64,000 nucleotides of DNA from Laetiporus sulphureus 93-53 (Eukaryota > Basidiomycota > Agaricomycetes > Polyporales > Laetiporaceae): NCBI RefSeq assembly GCF_001632365.1, contig NW_024468525.1, positions 160,732 through 224,731 on the forward strand. The letters run 5' to 3'. Position numbers and translations under genes: made by a program. A model generated the notes under the pieces. That model did not search any database. It saw nothing but the letters and a program-made list of their open reading frames with translations, and had not been told where the DNA came from. This document shows positions 1-10,231 of this stretch, piece by piece (within the stretch, counting starts at the first letter, position 1; each line of letters opens with the position of its first letter).

Positions 1-1310
1 GGAGCACAGTGTGTATATGCTAGTAGCGATTCACGGTAAGCGAGGGAGTGTCGTGGCTGCTCGGCCGAGTAGAAGGTGGAGGGTAGGTACGGTCAAGGGG
101 TTTTCAGCCGCGGCAGGGGCGGCGTCGTGTTGGGCGAGTGGTTGGCCAATCCAAGTCATTCGGTAGCCGAGTCGTTAGGGTTCGTGTACGCGACTTGGAA
201 ACCCAGGGGTGGCTCGGAGCATAGATGTCGTGAATGGGGAACTAGAAGATTAGATGATCGCTTGGGCGAGGCAGATTGGGTTGTGTGAGCTTGTGAAGGA
301 CTGCTGTGCCTGGGTACATCTAGAAAGCTGGGAGGGAAGATCGTTGTGAAGAGGAGATGGAGAGAATTAAGCCGAGCAGTGGCCTCTTTTGGCGGGTTGC
401 TGTCTTTTCCGGGCAGGCTTTCTGGAATGAATGCGCTTTGAATCGTCGATGTAGACTGGCAAGCCGAATCGAAGCAGAGTGGATTGTGTGAGCCTGAAGG
501 AGGGCTGTGCCTGGGATCAGGGATCGTCTAATAAGCTGGGAGAAAAGATCTTGGAGATGCTTGTGGAAAGAGAATTAAGCAAAGCAGTAACCTCTTTTGG
601 CAGTGCTGCTGGATTGCGATCTTTTTCCGAATGGGCTTTCTGGAGTGTGTTGAACACCGTCGATGTAGACTGGCAAGCGTGATTAGGCTCACACCGCGCA
701 AGTAAAAACTGTTTGATTGACGCGTCTTTAGCAAGGAGCAGTAGCTCGTAAAGTCGACTCACACATGATTGATTTCCGAGCAAGAGCTCGAGATCGTCAT
801 AGAAATGTTGAAATATCGGTGATGTTGACCTGCATATTCCAGGATGTTGCTCGATGATCGTCTGTCGACGAGACGGTCGGCACGTATGTGACCGTCAACC
901 ATCGAGATGCCCCTTGACGGTAAGTATTTGGTGTCCGTCTGCTTGATAACGTACATCGTGAACATTCTCTTGACAGAAGTACCAACTTGCAGAAAGCTTA
1001 CCAAAACTTACTGGGTATTTGCGCTCGTAGGGCGGACGGAAGGTCGCGAAACTCATGCTGCCACTCCGAGGTCCGCCGCGTGAAAGACGCGTCTGTCACA
1101 CCAGAGGCACGTGAGCGCGTCCTAGATCACACAAATGTCACAACGGTCACAGTCCCCGCTCGCACGCTTGGAGGCGTCGCCGCCGTCGTCCTGCCCACTG
1201 TAGCGCCGCCGCCGCCATACATATTTTCTTCTATTCCAAACCTTTCCGCTCTTTATTTGCACCTTACGACCTCGCTCGACCTCGGCGACCTATCATCTGT
1301 CCATATTCGC
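1..1310. other. Left-edge region without a supported gene
   Basis: No frame here has a convincing start, splice pattern or recognisable domain. The only clear structure is a tandem duplication (271-679, listed separately). The last 100-200 bases before 1311 are pyrimidine-rich (tattttcttctattcc and similar) and probably serve as promoter and 5' leader of the downstream vezatin-like gene. Confidence 0.5.
271..679. repeat. Imperfect tandem direct repeat, two units of about 200 bp
   Basis: Unit 1 (about 271-466) and unit 2 (about 474-679) share a long ordered series of words: ttgtgtgagc, ggctgtgcctggg (unit 1 has gctgtgcctggg), aagctggga, aagatc, agagaattaag, cctcttttggc, tttctgga and gatgtagactggcaagc. 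They differ by substitutions and small indels. No shared reading frame is obvious, so this looks like an old local duplication of non-coding DNA. Confidence 0.7.
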
Positions 1311-4300
1311 ATGGCGGAGCCTGTATTTGACGACCACCCGCTCGAGGAGTACTTCAGACGTGCGTGCTGTCGGTTGCTGTCAGGGCGGCCTCGAATTCAC
1401 CGAATTTAGGTACTGGAGAGAGCGCACAGCCTGTACCTGGTGGGGACTCTGCCTTTACGGCGGAACTGGAGGATTCAGTCGTGGAGGCCGGGAGATGGAT
1501 TGACATCGAACGATTGCCACAATTCTTGATACAAGCTATTGAGGTGAGTTATTGTGATGGTGCTTCGATCTATGACTGCTGTTCAGATGCCCCTTCCCTT
1601 TGATACGCCTTTGGAGCGGGGAGGTTGTGCTCGCGGTGTGCCAGCGATGCGGCTGCTGTGCATTTGCCGTGGCGAGCGATTGATTACATGTTCGCGCTGA
1701 ATGATCGGCACCCGTTCGAGCGGCAGTTACTCTGTAATTGCCGGCCGTACCTAGGTTACCGACGTTTAACGTCTCGTCATGCTTTCGTCGAGACACCCAC
1801 TTGATTGGACGAGAGGCATGCAAGATGCAGCTGGGCGGACTGGTGTCTCATGGAGCCGTTCAACTGCATAGCTTACATGTCTCCTATCGGTGAATGGTAT
1901 TATAACGTTATGAGGATTCTATTTATGTCTTTCAGCACAACTCTAGACTGGGAGGATGTGGTCCTTCCATGCTTCAACGTCGCCAGTTACACCTGACACT
2001 GTTCACACATGTTAATGTGCTCCTTAATGCCGCTGAATACTGATACCAGCTACTCCTAGTTTGCGAACTTCCTATTTCCCTCCGGATCATCACCTGAGAA
2101 CACATTTGCCGAACGTTTTAAGTATGACGTTATCTCGTCATCGCTGCTGTCTACATCGCTAGCTGCTCCATCAAGCACGTCTCGTCGCACATCTGCCCTT
2201 GACTTGCCTGGAAGACTGGATAACGAGATTGAATACTCAGCAAACCCGAATGCCGACCAGGATTACCTATCACCGATAATATTTGCTATCAGCGAGCTGC
2301 CATGGCCACTCATTCTTGGTTTACTAGGAGCTCTCACGCTTGCTATCGAGTATTACTTCATCGCCGTTCTCCTGCTTGGTGGTGCGACGTATATGCGGCA
2401 TGTTTCCACACCAAGTACGTGTCATCCCGAACCTGCGCGTGGCCTGTCTGGAAGACAGGATAGCGAGAGGGAGCACTCGGAGAGTCAGAATGCTCGTCAG
2501 GAGCATCATCTTCCAGCGATCACTAGATTAGGCGAACTGCAATGGCCAGTCGTTCTTGGTTTACTAGGAGCTCTTGCGCTTGCTATCGAGTATTACTTCG
2601 TTGCCATCTTCCTGCTCGGTGGTGCATCGTACATCTGGCATGTTGCCAAAGGTAACAGCGAGAAAGCCAGTACCATGACGGCAGTGAGTGGCGCGCACTT
2701 ATAATGGTATTCTCTTCTGAGAAGCGTCGTCAGACGCTGGATGCAGTGAATGAGCTCATCTCGGCGGGCAACGTCTGGGATTCCGCCGTCAATGAGGCTG
2801 TCTCGATTATCGAGAAGGAAGAGCGAAGGTGAGCGACACTCTACGTTACTCTTTATCTCGCCTCATTACCCACGACAGTATCTTCTATGGCCCCACCAAT
2901 CCGCGCTCGCCATCCTCTGGTCTGCGCATTTCTCTCCAGTCGTCATTGCACACGACACAGACACAATGCGACAACGTACGTCAGCTGATATCTGCGCTGA
3001 CAGATCCATCACAGCTCTCCCAACTCTCTGAGATGTATGCGCCCTCCTCTCCCCTGATGACCTCCTTCTCGTTCCCCGATCATCCTCGCCCCGCATCCGT
3101 ACCAATGAGCCGTCAACGAACAACGTCTGCGCCGACGAACAAGCGCGCAACGTGGAATGGGTCGTACGCCGCGTTAGCACACGCGGGTAGTCCTACCGCG
3201 CATCTTGCTAAGCGTCGAGACCATCGCAGGTCGGACGTATATAGCCTGTTTGCCGATCCAGCGTCACGGCTCGCGAGCGTAAGTGCGCCTCCAAGCCCTC
3301 AAGTTAATCTGCCATTGCACGACGTGCAGGAAGAAGACGATACCGACGATGATTTTGATGAACTGCCAAATCCTCACGAGTCATTTTTCGGTGCTGAAGC
3401 CTTGGATTTGCAACGAAAACGGAGGAGTGCCGCACTTGAGACGTTTGGTGTGCCTCCGCCTAGTTATTCCAGCCATCAGCCTCGAACTCCGAGCACGAGC
3501 CGTTCGGCTACCTCCAGCCCGAGACAATTTCCAAAGCTCCCGTCTTCCTCCCGATTCACTGCAGTACACACCACCCGCCACCCCTTATCCCTATCCGGCC
3601 TCCAACTGGCTCTCCACGGCGCACTCTCTGCAAAGCGCTACGCATGCTCTCATCTACTCGCCCTTCGGTTCGGCGAGGATGAAGACGACTCATATTGGGA
3701 GGACGTGCGGTCGTTGATGGCGCTGTTGACAAGTACATTCGAAGACGCATCCGCACGCCTTATGGAGGCCCTCGACGACGCAGAGAAGAAGCGCGTCAGG
3801 GACGAGCGGCCGAGTCCAGAGCCGCAAGCGGGGCCGTCAGCAGCAGCCCAGTCTCACGGTGCTCGCACCATGGCGGAAATGATATCGTTCGCGCCGATGC
3901 CAAGCCACCTCACGCGATTCGCGGTACACGTCGACGCGATCTCGTCCGCATTGAATGACGCGAGGGATCATCTTGAACAATGCGTTGCTGCATTGTACGA
4001 GCCCGCGTCATCTGATCGCACTGCCGTGCCCGGGCCCGACGGTGCGACTGTTGTGCAGGAACACCCTGCATTCCAGGCGTATGATCGCCTCAGGAAGGAG
4101 CTTGGCTATGCGTTGCGGGAATGTGAGCGCGGGCGAGAACGTCTGCTCGATATCGTGTCTCCTCGGCCTTCACCACCAGATGAACTGGACCCTTTTGCGG
4201 ACGACACTCCCGGCTTGGGGAGAGATAGTGAGAGCGAAGCATCTGACAGACTGGGACCAACGTCTCCTGCTTTCCGTCAGACCGATGAGCCGGCTATCAC

Positions 4301-4760
4301 TACCACGCAAGGACTCGGTCTGACTGTCTCACTTAATCGCGATGACGAGGAACTGGATGATGCGACATCACATTTATTGTTGACTGCGTCGTCGCAACAT
4401 CTCCCGCCGCCAGGTGTTGAGCAGGTGTATGAAGCAGACCCATCCACGGTGACGCCGTTTACGCGCGAGCGATCGAAGCTATCGCGCGAGGAGCGCATCA
4501 AGCTGATGAAGGCGCGACGAGGCAGCAGCAAGTATGCCTCCAGCACACTGCTCGACCCTACCTCGCGGCCAAGCAGTGAACAGTGGGGGCCCAGCGGAGA
4601 AGTCGTGCAAGAGCTGAAGGACGTCATCTGGAAGGTCAGTGAGAAGCGGAGGAAAATGAGTGAGCGGCCGGACGGTGTGCCGGCGATGTCCTCGGCGGCG
4701 AGTGCGGATGATACCTTTCGGACAGAACGTTCGGATAGTCCCTTCGTTCCGGCCTCATGA
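1311..4760 (+). CDS. Vezatin-like / Inp2-type myosin-binding membrane protein (multi-exon; one segment unresolved)
   Basis: Probable membrane receptor that docks a myosin motor, as in animal vezatin and yeast Inp2 (peroxisome inheritance). Exons I can join in frame are 1311-1359, 1410-1543, 1831-1889, 1947-2010, 2060-2683, 2734-2828 and 2879-4760, with introns of about 43-70 nt. The stretch 1587-1830 is coding-like but I cannot thread it without a frame change. Before the membrane segments comes FAERFKYDVISSSLLSTSL. Two near-identical hydrophobic hairpins follow (LPWPLILGLLGALTLAIEYY and QWPVVLGLLGALALAIEYY). Then comes the helical GNVWDSAVNEAVSIIEKEER, the LHTTQTQCDNVRQLISALTD segment typical of the myosin-binding region, and a long Ser/Pro-rich tail. 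Assignment to the vezatin family is from remembered family features, not a search. The ATG at 2704 gives a shorter alternative model. Confidence 0.6.
2172..2651 (+). repeat. In-frame 240-bp tandem duplication inside the vezatin-like gene
   Basis: Unit 1 (about 2172-2411) and unit 2 (about 2412-2651) are offset by exactly 240 bases, or 80 codons. They align without gaps through ttcttggtttactaggagct and cttgctatcgagtattactt. The unit encodes a polar stretch (CLSGRQD.. / LPGRLDN..) followed by a two-helix hydrophobic hairpin, so the protein gains a second membrane hairpin without losing frame. Confidence 0.9.
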
Positions 4761-4795
4761 TGTAGTATATTATTTCGCTTGGTTGATCCACACTC

Positions 4796-5071
4796 ATGCC
4801 TACAGTATCTGGCTATGTAATAGGCAATTTCTCATTTATCAGGAGTCTGTCTGCTTGGATATTTGTCGTAATGCTATCGTTGATGCTGCTTGTTCCTCTC
4901 CTCGCCTTCGCTCTGAATGAGGGCTATATGGCTGTACGCGGTTATTCGGTGAGTTCATCGCACGTTATGTTTTGCGAGAGAGGTTACACCGTTGATATTT
5001 CGCAGGACGGCGAGGTCGTAATGCATGACCGCAGCCGGAAATTGTTCTTTCCTACGAATTATGCCAGGTAA
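4796..5071 (+). CDS. Small putative membrane protein (hypothetical)
   Basis: Starts 35 bases after the stop of the vezatin-like gene. The frame encodes a strongly hydrophobic helix (SAWIFVVMLSLMLLVPLLAF) near the N-terminus. A good 57-nt intron (gtgagt...cgcag, 4949-5005 by my count) keeps the frame, giving about 72 residues. A further donor, gccag|gtaagc at about 5069, could splice to 5153 and extend the protein by about 60 residues to a stop near 5338. It is not recognised. It could equally be the 3' UTR of the upstream gene, or a first exon of something longer. Confidence 0.3.
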   Translation: MPTVSGYVIGNFSFIRSLSAWIFVVMLSLMLLVPLLAFALNEGYMAVRGYSVSSSHVMFCERGYTVDISQDGEVVMHDRSRKLFFPTNYAR

Positions 5072-5410
5072 GCTACAGAATGTCCAGTTTCAGATGTGGA
5101 AGAGATCGACGTCGATCGGAGCTGCCGCAATGATCGATGAAGTTTGTTCAGACTTTCAGTGTACCGTCATGACTCATATTACTCAGAAAACATTATCGCT
5201 TGTTACAGTTATGCTGGTATGAGAGCAGGCCGACTTATTCTCAACGAAATCTCAACTGACAGAACGGAAACCTTCAGATACGGAATGGTCAGCCGCACTT
5301 TCGTCGGGACTGGAATTCGGCGTCAGCCACAGAATTGACTACTTCATTGCAGCATCTTCTATTCGTGCCTCTCACTCGTTGGCTGTCTGCTCAAGTCAAC
5401 CTATCCTACG

Positions 5411-6630
5411 ATGGCGTCACTCCGTTTGGTCAACATCGCTGTTGTACAGACTCTATTGCTCGCGTTTGCTCTCACGCCTGCTCTATCAAAGCCTGTCGGT
5501 ATCTCTCCTCTCGTTACGCCGGACTCTTTTGACGTCGATGCTACTGCTGACGAAGACTCCGTCGACCTCATCCCTGAAGACCAAACTACTGCTCGGACCT
5601 ATATTATCTCCTTGGGAGTCGTCCTCGGGGCTGTTGCTCTGATCCTCGGCATTGTCTTCGTCGTCAGGCTTCGCAAACGAAGACTGCGCAAGGGCCGTAA
5701 GAAAGAGGCAGAAGCGGCTACTGAGGCGACGCTTTGGGAAAAGACCCATGCACAGTCACAATCGAAGAGGGAGGGCATGATCCATTCGAAAATGGCTTGC
5801 ATGAGGAATCTCGACGCACGCTTGCCTTGTCGCTGTCCCGATTGCCTAGTCCGCGTCGCCGCGCACGTTACCTACTTCACCAATGCAGCCAACCCCCACG
5901 GCAGCACCAGGAACGTGCGGCCTTCCGCGTCATATATCCCAACCTCAGGCAGTACCAGCAGAGCAGGATTCGAATATCCGCCTCATCCTCCCTCATTCTC
6001 GCTGCCTCGCTCAGACGAGAATGCTCATCGCGACGCGAGCGTGCAGGTGCAAGCCAGCCCACCACTCTCTCCGCACGAGCACGAATGGCAGCTCGTCGCA
6101 GGTTACCAGCGCAGCGGCAGTTTGGTTATCATCAATCCTCCGACTGCTGGGAGTCTCGAAACCCTAGGGTCGAGGAGGCTCTCCCAGATGTCTCCGTTGT
6201 CGAGCTTGCAGACGTCAATCGCGCGGGTTCTCGAGAAATCGCCCAGCGAATGCGGAGACGCGGCCTCGTCATCGATGAAGATTTCGGACATAGCGGCTGA
6301 TCTCGACCAGAACGAGAAGGCTTCTACCGAGAACGTTTCTTCAAAGGTACAATTATGATGGTTCCATTTCTCGCTACTTTCGAGTACTGACGCATGTATC
6401 AGCTCGAGTGCAAAGATACCGCGGAGGTGGACGTTTCGGATGCGGGCGCATGGCTCCCAGATGTCAATGCTGACTGGATTTACACCGCGGAGCCTATGCT
6501 CCCGTACGACTTCGTGAGCGAGTACTACGACTACACGCCGTCGAAAGAACCGATGAGGCCTTTAATGGACGCCGTCCCTAGTTCGCCTCAACATTTTCAC
6601 GACGAAGATGATTCCATGTGTCTCAGCTGA
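5411..6630 (+). CDS. Single-pass membrane protein with signal peptide, unknown function
   Basis: Two exons, 5411-6346 and 6403-6630, joined by a 56-nt intron (tcaaag|gtacaa ... tatcag|ctcgag); predicted 387 residues. Residues 1-26 form a signal peptide (MASLRLVNIAVVQTLLLAF.. ending LSKP). A short acidic ectodomain with many D/E follows, then a transmembrane helix at about 63-86 and a strongly basic stop-transfer run (RLRKRRLRKGRKK). The cytoplasmic tail is Ser/Pro-rich and ends in an acidic segment (EDDSMCLS). This type I layout matches many uncharacterised basidiomycete surface proteins. I do not recognise a catalytic domain. Confidence 0.75.
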
Positions 6631-7063
6631 TTGGTTTCAGGATGCATGCTGCAGTACATTTCGTTGTCTATAGAGATTTTAAAACTTTGCAAATCATGCC
6701 ACTCTCGGTAGATGAACACCGAAAGAGTACCGTAAAATCGATGGCCTACGTTTTATAAAGTGCTTCGAGCTCTATAGAACCCATTTGCATCGAGGAGCCC
6801 ACGAATAGAGCAACAAGTGGTCTGAGCCTCGTCGGGAATATTTAGCTCAGTGTTTGGCCTACAAAGCCATTGCAAGAAGATATCCGAAGATTAGAGAACC
6901 TCACCGGCATGAGATAGCTTTGACATTCAGAAATGCTTGCATCCGAAGCGGACAGGATCACACAGATTTTTGCGAGCCCTCAGAAGTATTCGCTATTTCG
7001 TCACGGTCGCAAACTTACACACACCATCAAGTACTACTACACCAAGATCATATATGGGACGCC
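6631..7063. other. Intergenic region between convergent genes
   Basis: The 3' flanks of the membrane-protein gene (plus) and the repeat-protein gene (minus) meet here. It is AT-rich, with no coding signal that I can support. Confidence 0.6.
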
Positions 7064-8740
7064 TCAATCTAACTCATCTAGAAGGGAGCGAGAGTGCTTG
7101 AAGCTCTCGTATGCGTTGTGGATGTCAGTCACAGCATTCGCACCATCGCCGACGATCTTGAGGCCGTCGTCAATGTCGTTGACCACAGAGCGGCTGCACC
7201 AAAACAAATCAGCAATCCAAATCGGCACATGAGGGTACGAAGGTCTTACCGATGGTTGTTCTTATATGATTCGTAGGCATCGTAACCATCCTTAGCGATA
7301 TCAAAGATCGAGCCGATCGAGATGGCACCGCTGCCATCGTCTTCGCGGGCATGCACCTGGGACGCGTACGACTTGGACTTCTCGAAGCCCTTCGAACCCT
7401 TGCGACCCTTGCGGCTCGCGCGAAGAGAGCCATATTGCTCGCCTGCCTCGCGCTCCGTGCGACGGTGGTTGTTCTTGTACGACTCGTAGGCATCGTAGCC
7501 ATCCTTAGCGATATCAAAGATCGAACCGATCGAAATGGCACCGCTGCCGTCGTCTTCGCGGGCATGAGCCTGAGACATGTAGTACTTGTTCTCGTAGCCA
7601 TTCAGACTCTTGTGGCCGTTGCCGCTCGTGTGAAGGGAGCCGTAGTGCTCGCCTGCCTCGCGCTCCGCACGCCGGTGGTTCTTCTTCCACGCCTCGTAGG
7701 CATCATGGACGGCGGTGGCCGCGTTCGCTGCGTCGCTGACGAGGTTGATGCCTTCGCCGATCGTGCTCAACGAGATAGCCTCGCTGCCATCAGCACCGCT
7801 GTAAAGCGAACCGTCATCAGCGATAATGTCCTCTGCTAGGATGAGCAGGACAACTCACCGACGGTGGTTGTTCTTATACGACTCATAGGCATCGTAGCCA
7901 TCCTTGGCGATATCGAAGATCGAGCCAATCGAGATGGCACCGCTGCCGTCGTCTTCGCGGGCATGAGCCTGGGACGTGTAGGACTTGGACTTCTCGTAGC
8001 CCTTCAGACCCTTGTGGCCCTTGCCGCTCGTGTGAAGGGAGCCGTAGTGCTCGCCTGCCTCGCGCTCCGCACGGCGATGGCTGTTCTTCCACGACTCGTA
8101 CGCATTGTGGACGTCCGTGGCAGCGTTCGCGGCATCGCCCACAACCTTGACGCCGTCGTCGATGTCGCTGACGACCGAGCTACGAGAAGCGTCAGCTCCC
8201 GTTCCTGTCGTGACGCCAGTACGACTGTGCTCACCGGCCCTGTACCCAGGTCCACTTCGGGAGCGACTTGAAATGCAGCGCCTCACGCGCATGGTGGCCG
8301 TAGTGCTCCGGGGAGTACGTGGCCGGGCGCGTTTCGTGCTCATGAGCGAACTCCCTGCCGTAGTGCTGGACGGTGTTGGGGCGGAAGATATTGTACTCTC
8401 CACGGAACTCGCGCGCGAGGAGCTCCTCGGCGAGCTCACTAACCGCGGTCAGATGTCAGAACGAGGGGTTATGCCTAATTATGAAGAGCGTCACGAACCG
8501 CCTGTTCTTGTTCTTGAAGCTGTCGTAGACGCCCTTGCCTGCCTCGACCGCATTGTAGCCGTCCTTGGCGACATCCCAAACGGTACCGAGAGAGACTGCC
8601 TTGCTTCCGGACGCGGAGGTGGGGGCAGCACTGAGTATTCAGTGAGACGAGTGTCACCTGAAGAGCGCTGGTGGTACTTACGCGACGAGAGCGGGAGCAG
8701 CGACGGCGGCAGCAACAGCGACGATGGTGGAGGAACGCAT
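7064..8740 (-). CDS. Secreted modular repeat protein, candidate kexin-processed peptide precursor
   Basis: Six exons on the minus strand (8740-8682, 8630-8499, 8438-8235, 8179-7859, 7798-7250, 7193-7064) join without a frame break into 464 residues. The N-terminus MRSSTIVAVAAAVAAPALVA is a plausible signal peptide. The body has seven related modules of about 25-36 residues. Each is amphipathic and Tyr/Ala/Asp-rich and, except the last, ends in a basic pair or run (NKNRR, NSHRR, NNHRR, KNHRR). Three modules are nearly identical (core GSIFDIAKDGYDAYESYKNN). Spacers carry REAGEHYGSL and SQAHAREDDGSG. Introns after modules 1, 3 and 6 split the Arg codon of the basic pair (phase 2). Dibasic-bounded repeats behind a signal peptide are the hallmark of Kex2-cleaved fungal repeat proteins such as Ustilago Rep1. 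Function is inferred; a structural cell-wall role is also possible. Confidence 0.8.
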
Positions 8741-8997
8741 GTTGAATATGATCGTTAGAACGTGTGTTGGAAAGAGAGTGTCGTAAAGAGGTGTAGGTCG
8801 TTAAAGAAAGAGGTCGTGACGTAAAGAAAATAGCGAATAAGAACGAAACAAGTCAAGCTGTGATAATGCAAGACCGTTAGAACTCCATTGAACGATGATC
8901 AGTAGCTATTCAACGCACTATCCAGTACCTGAACTTGAGGGGCTTGGCTCGCACAGATCAACTGAGGGCTGAGGAAAAACAAACGATTCGCAGGCAT

Positions 8998-9007
8998 CTT
9001 ATATAGC
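8998..9007 (-). promoter_or_regulatory. Possible TATA box of the repeat-protein gene
   Basis: Reads GCTATATAAG on the minus strand, about 260 bases upstream of the ATG at 8740. The distance implies a long leader or a 5' intron, so the link is tentative. Confidence 0.35.
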
Positions 9008-10231
9008 AACTCAGCGTCCTCCACTCCGACTTGGCATTCCACTCCCGAAGTTCCGTTTCAGCACACACCGTGCACGCTAGGAGGCCGCATCACGAAGCTG
9101 ATGGTGAGCATGGCGATGCTTCCGGTATCAGAAACGTCAATGCCATTCGCAGAGTCCAGACAGATCAGGAGTGATTGATCTCTCCTGGATCGCTGCACCG
9201 CTTGTGATCGGGCGCTTCGTGGATTGTGGCCGTGATGACAGTCATATGGCAGGAAATCGGTGATTTTTCCGGATATTGATGGTAGCTTGGATAGCTCGAG
9301 ACAGCCAGTATACATGCATTGGTACCGCTGAGGAGAACATGATATGACTGTCTGATGCAAGAGCCGATGGACGCAGTGGAGTGTCCTGCAGCGGCTGAAA
9401 CGACTTACGCATGTCACAATAGCGGAGCAAGCTGTGTTCTTGCTGCACTGCATACATCTCTGATGGTAGCGAGCACTTCAGCGCGACGTCGATCGCCCGA
9501 AAAGAGGCACCTTGGCGTATTCGGAGTCTTCACAAGCCTCGCAATTGGACTATGCGGTCTCACTGAGTACAAGGCATGCAAAAACGGTATGGACGCCTGC
9601 CAGAGAGCACTTGGACACTGCCGTGCCGCTATCTAACAAACCAACCCATGAGGCTGCATCGCGCGTTTATGATATATTGACCCACATCAGTCGACGTCCA
9701 CACCTTCGCAATTCCCAAGTGACGCATAACGCTCGCTTGTTCCGTTGCACGCGGTCCATCGACAGCTGGACGGTTCCGAGCTATCGGTTTCCCATGTGCA
9801 TAAAGCAGCATTTCAGCTTGTTCCTCATGATGAACTGCCACGAGTGGGCAGCAGGCGAGAGTAGCAGAGTGCCACCAGCGACGAGCTGTGTTGTTGCCTC
9901 AGTTGCGTTGATGGAGAATCTTCAGCCACAGACGCGCGCTCGTTCCCATCAGTGATGCCGCGACAATCCCTGGCGTCAGAGCAAGGCTGCCATCAAACAT
10001 CTCTTTCCTGGTCTTGTTCACCCATACGATGAGCACTTGGGCAAGCTGGGTCCTCGGAAATTGAGGAAGGCGTGTTGTGCACGGACCACTTGCGCATCGT
10101 ACTACTGGGCAGCATGTCACAAAATGAACTCGATCGCGACAGATTGACAGACACCATGGTTGAAATGTGAAGCAATCTGCCCTGCTCGCTGCCCCTCTAG
10201 AATGAGAGTCCTACTACCGTATACCGCCGTA
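9008..10231. other. Intergenic region, no gene supported
   Basis: Frames of 60-150 codons exist on both strands, but none has a domain, signal peptide or consistent splice pattern. It presumably holds the promoters of the flanking divergent genes. Confidence 0.5.

Noticed and set aside
2704..4760. Independent gene starting at the ATG at 2704
   Set aside because: The ATG overlaps a plausible 50-nt intron, and upstream exons with the membrane hairpins fit the same vezatin-type protein. Kept as an alternative start.
7250..8179. CRISPR-like or minisatellite array
   Set aside because: The repeats are in-frame coding modules with codon-level variation and conserved splice sites.
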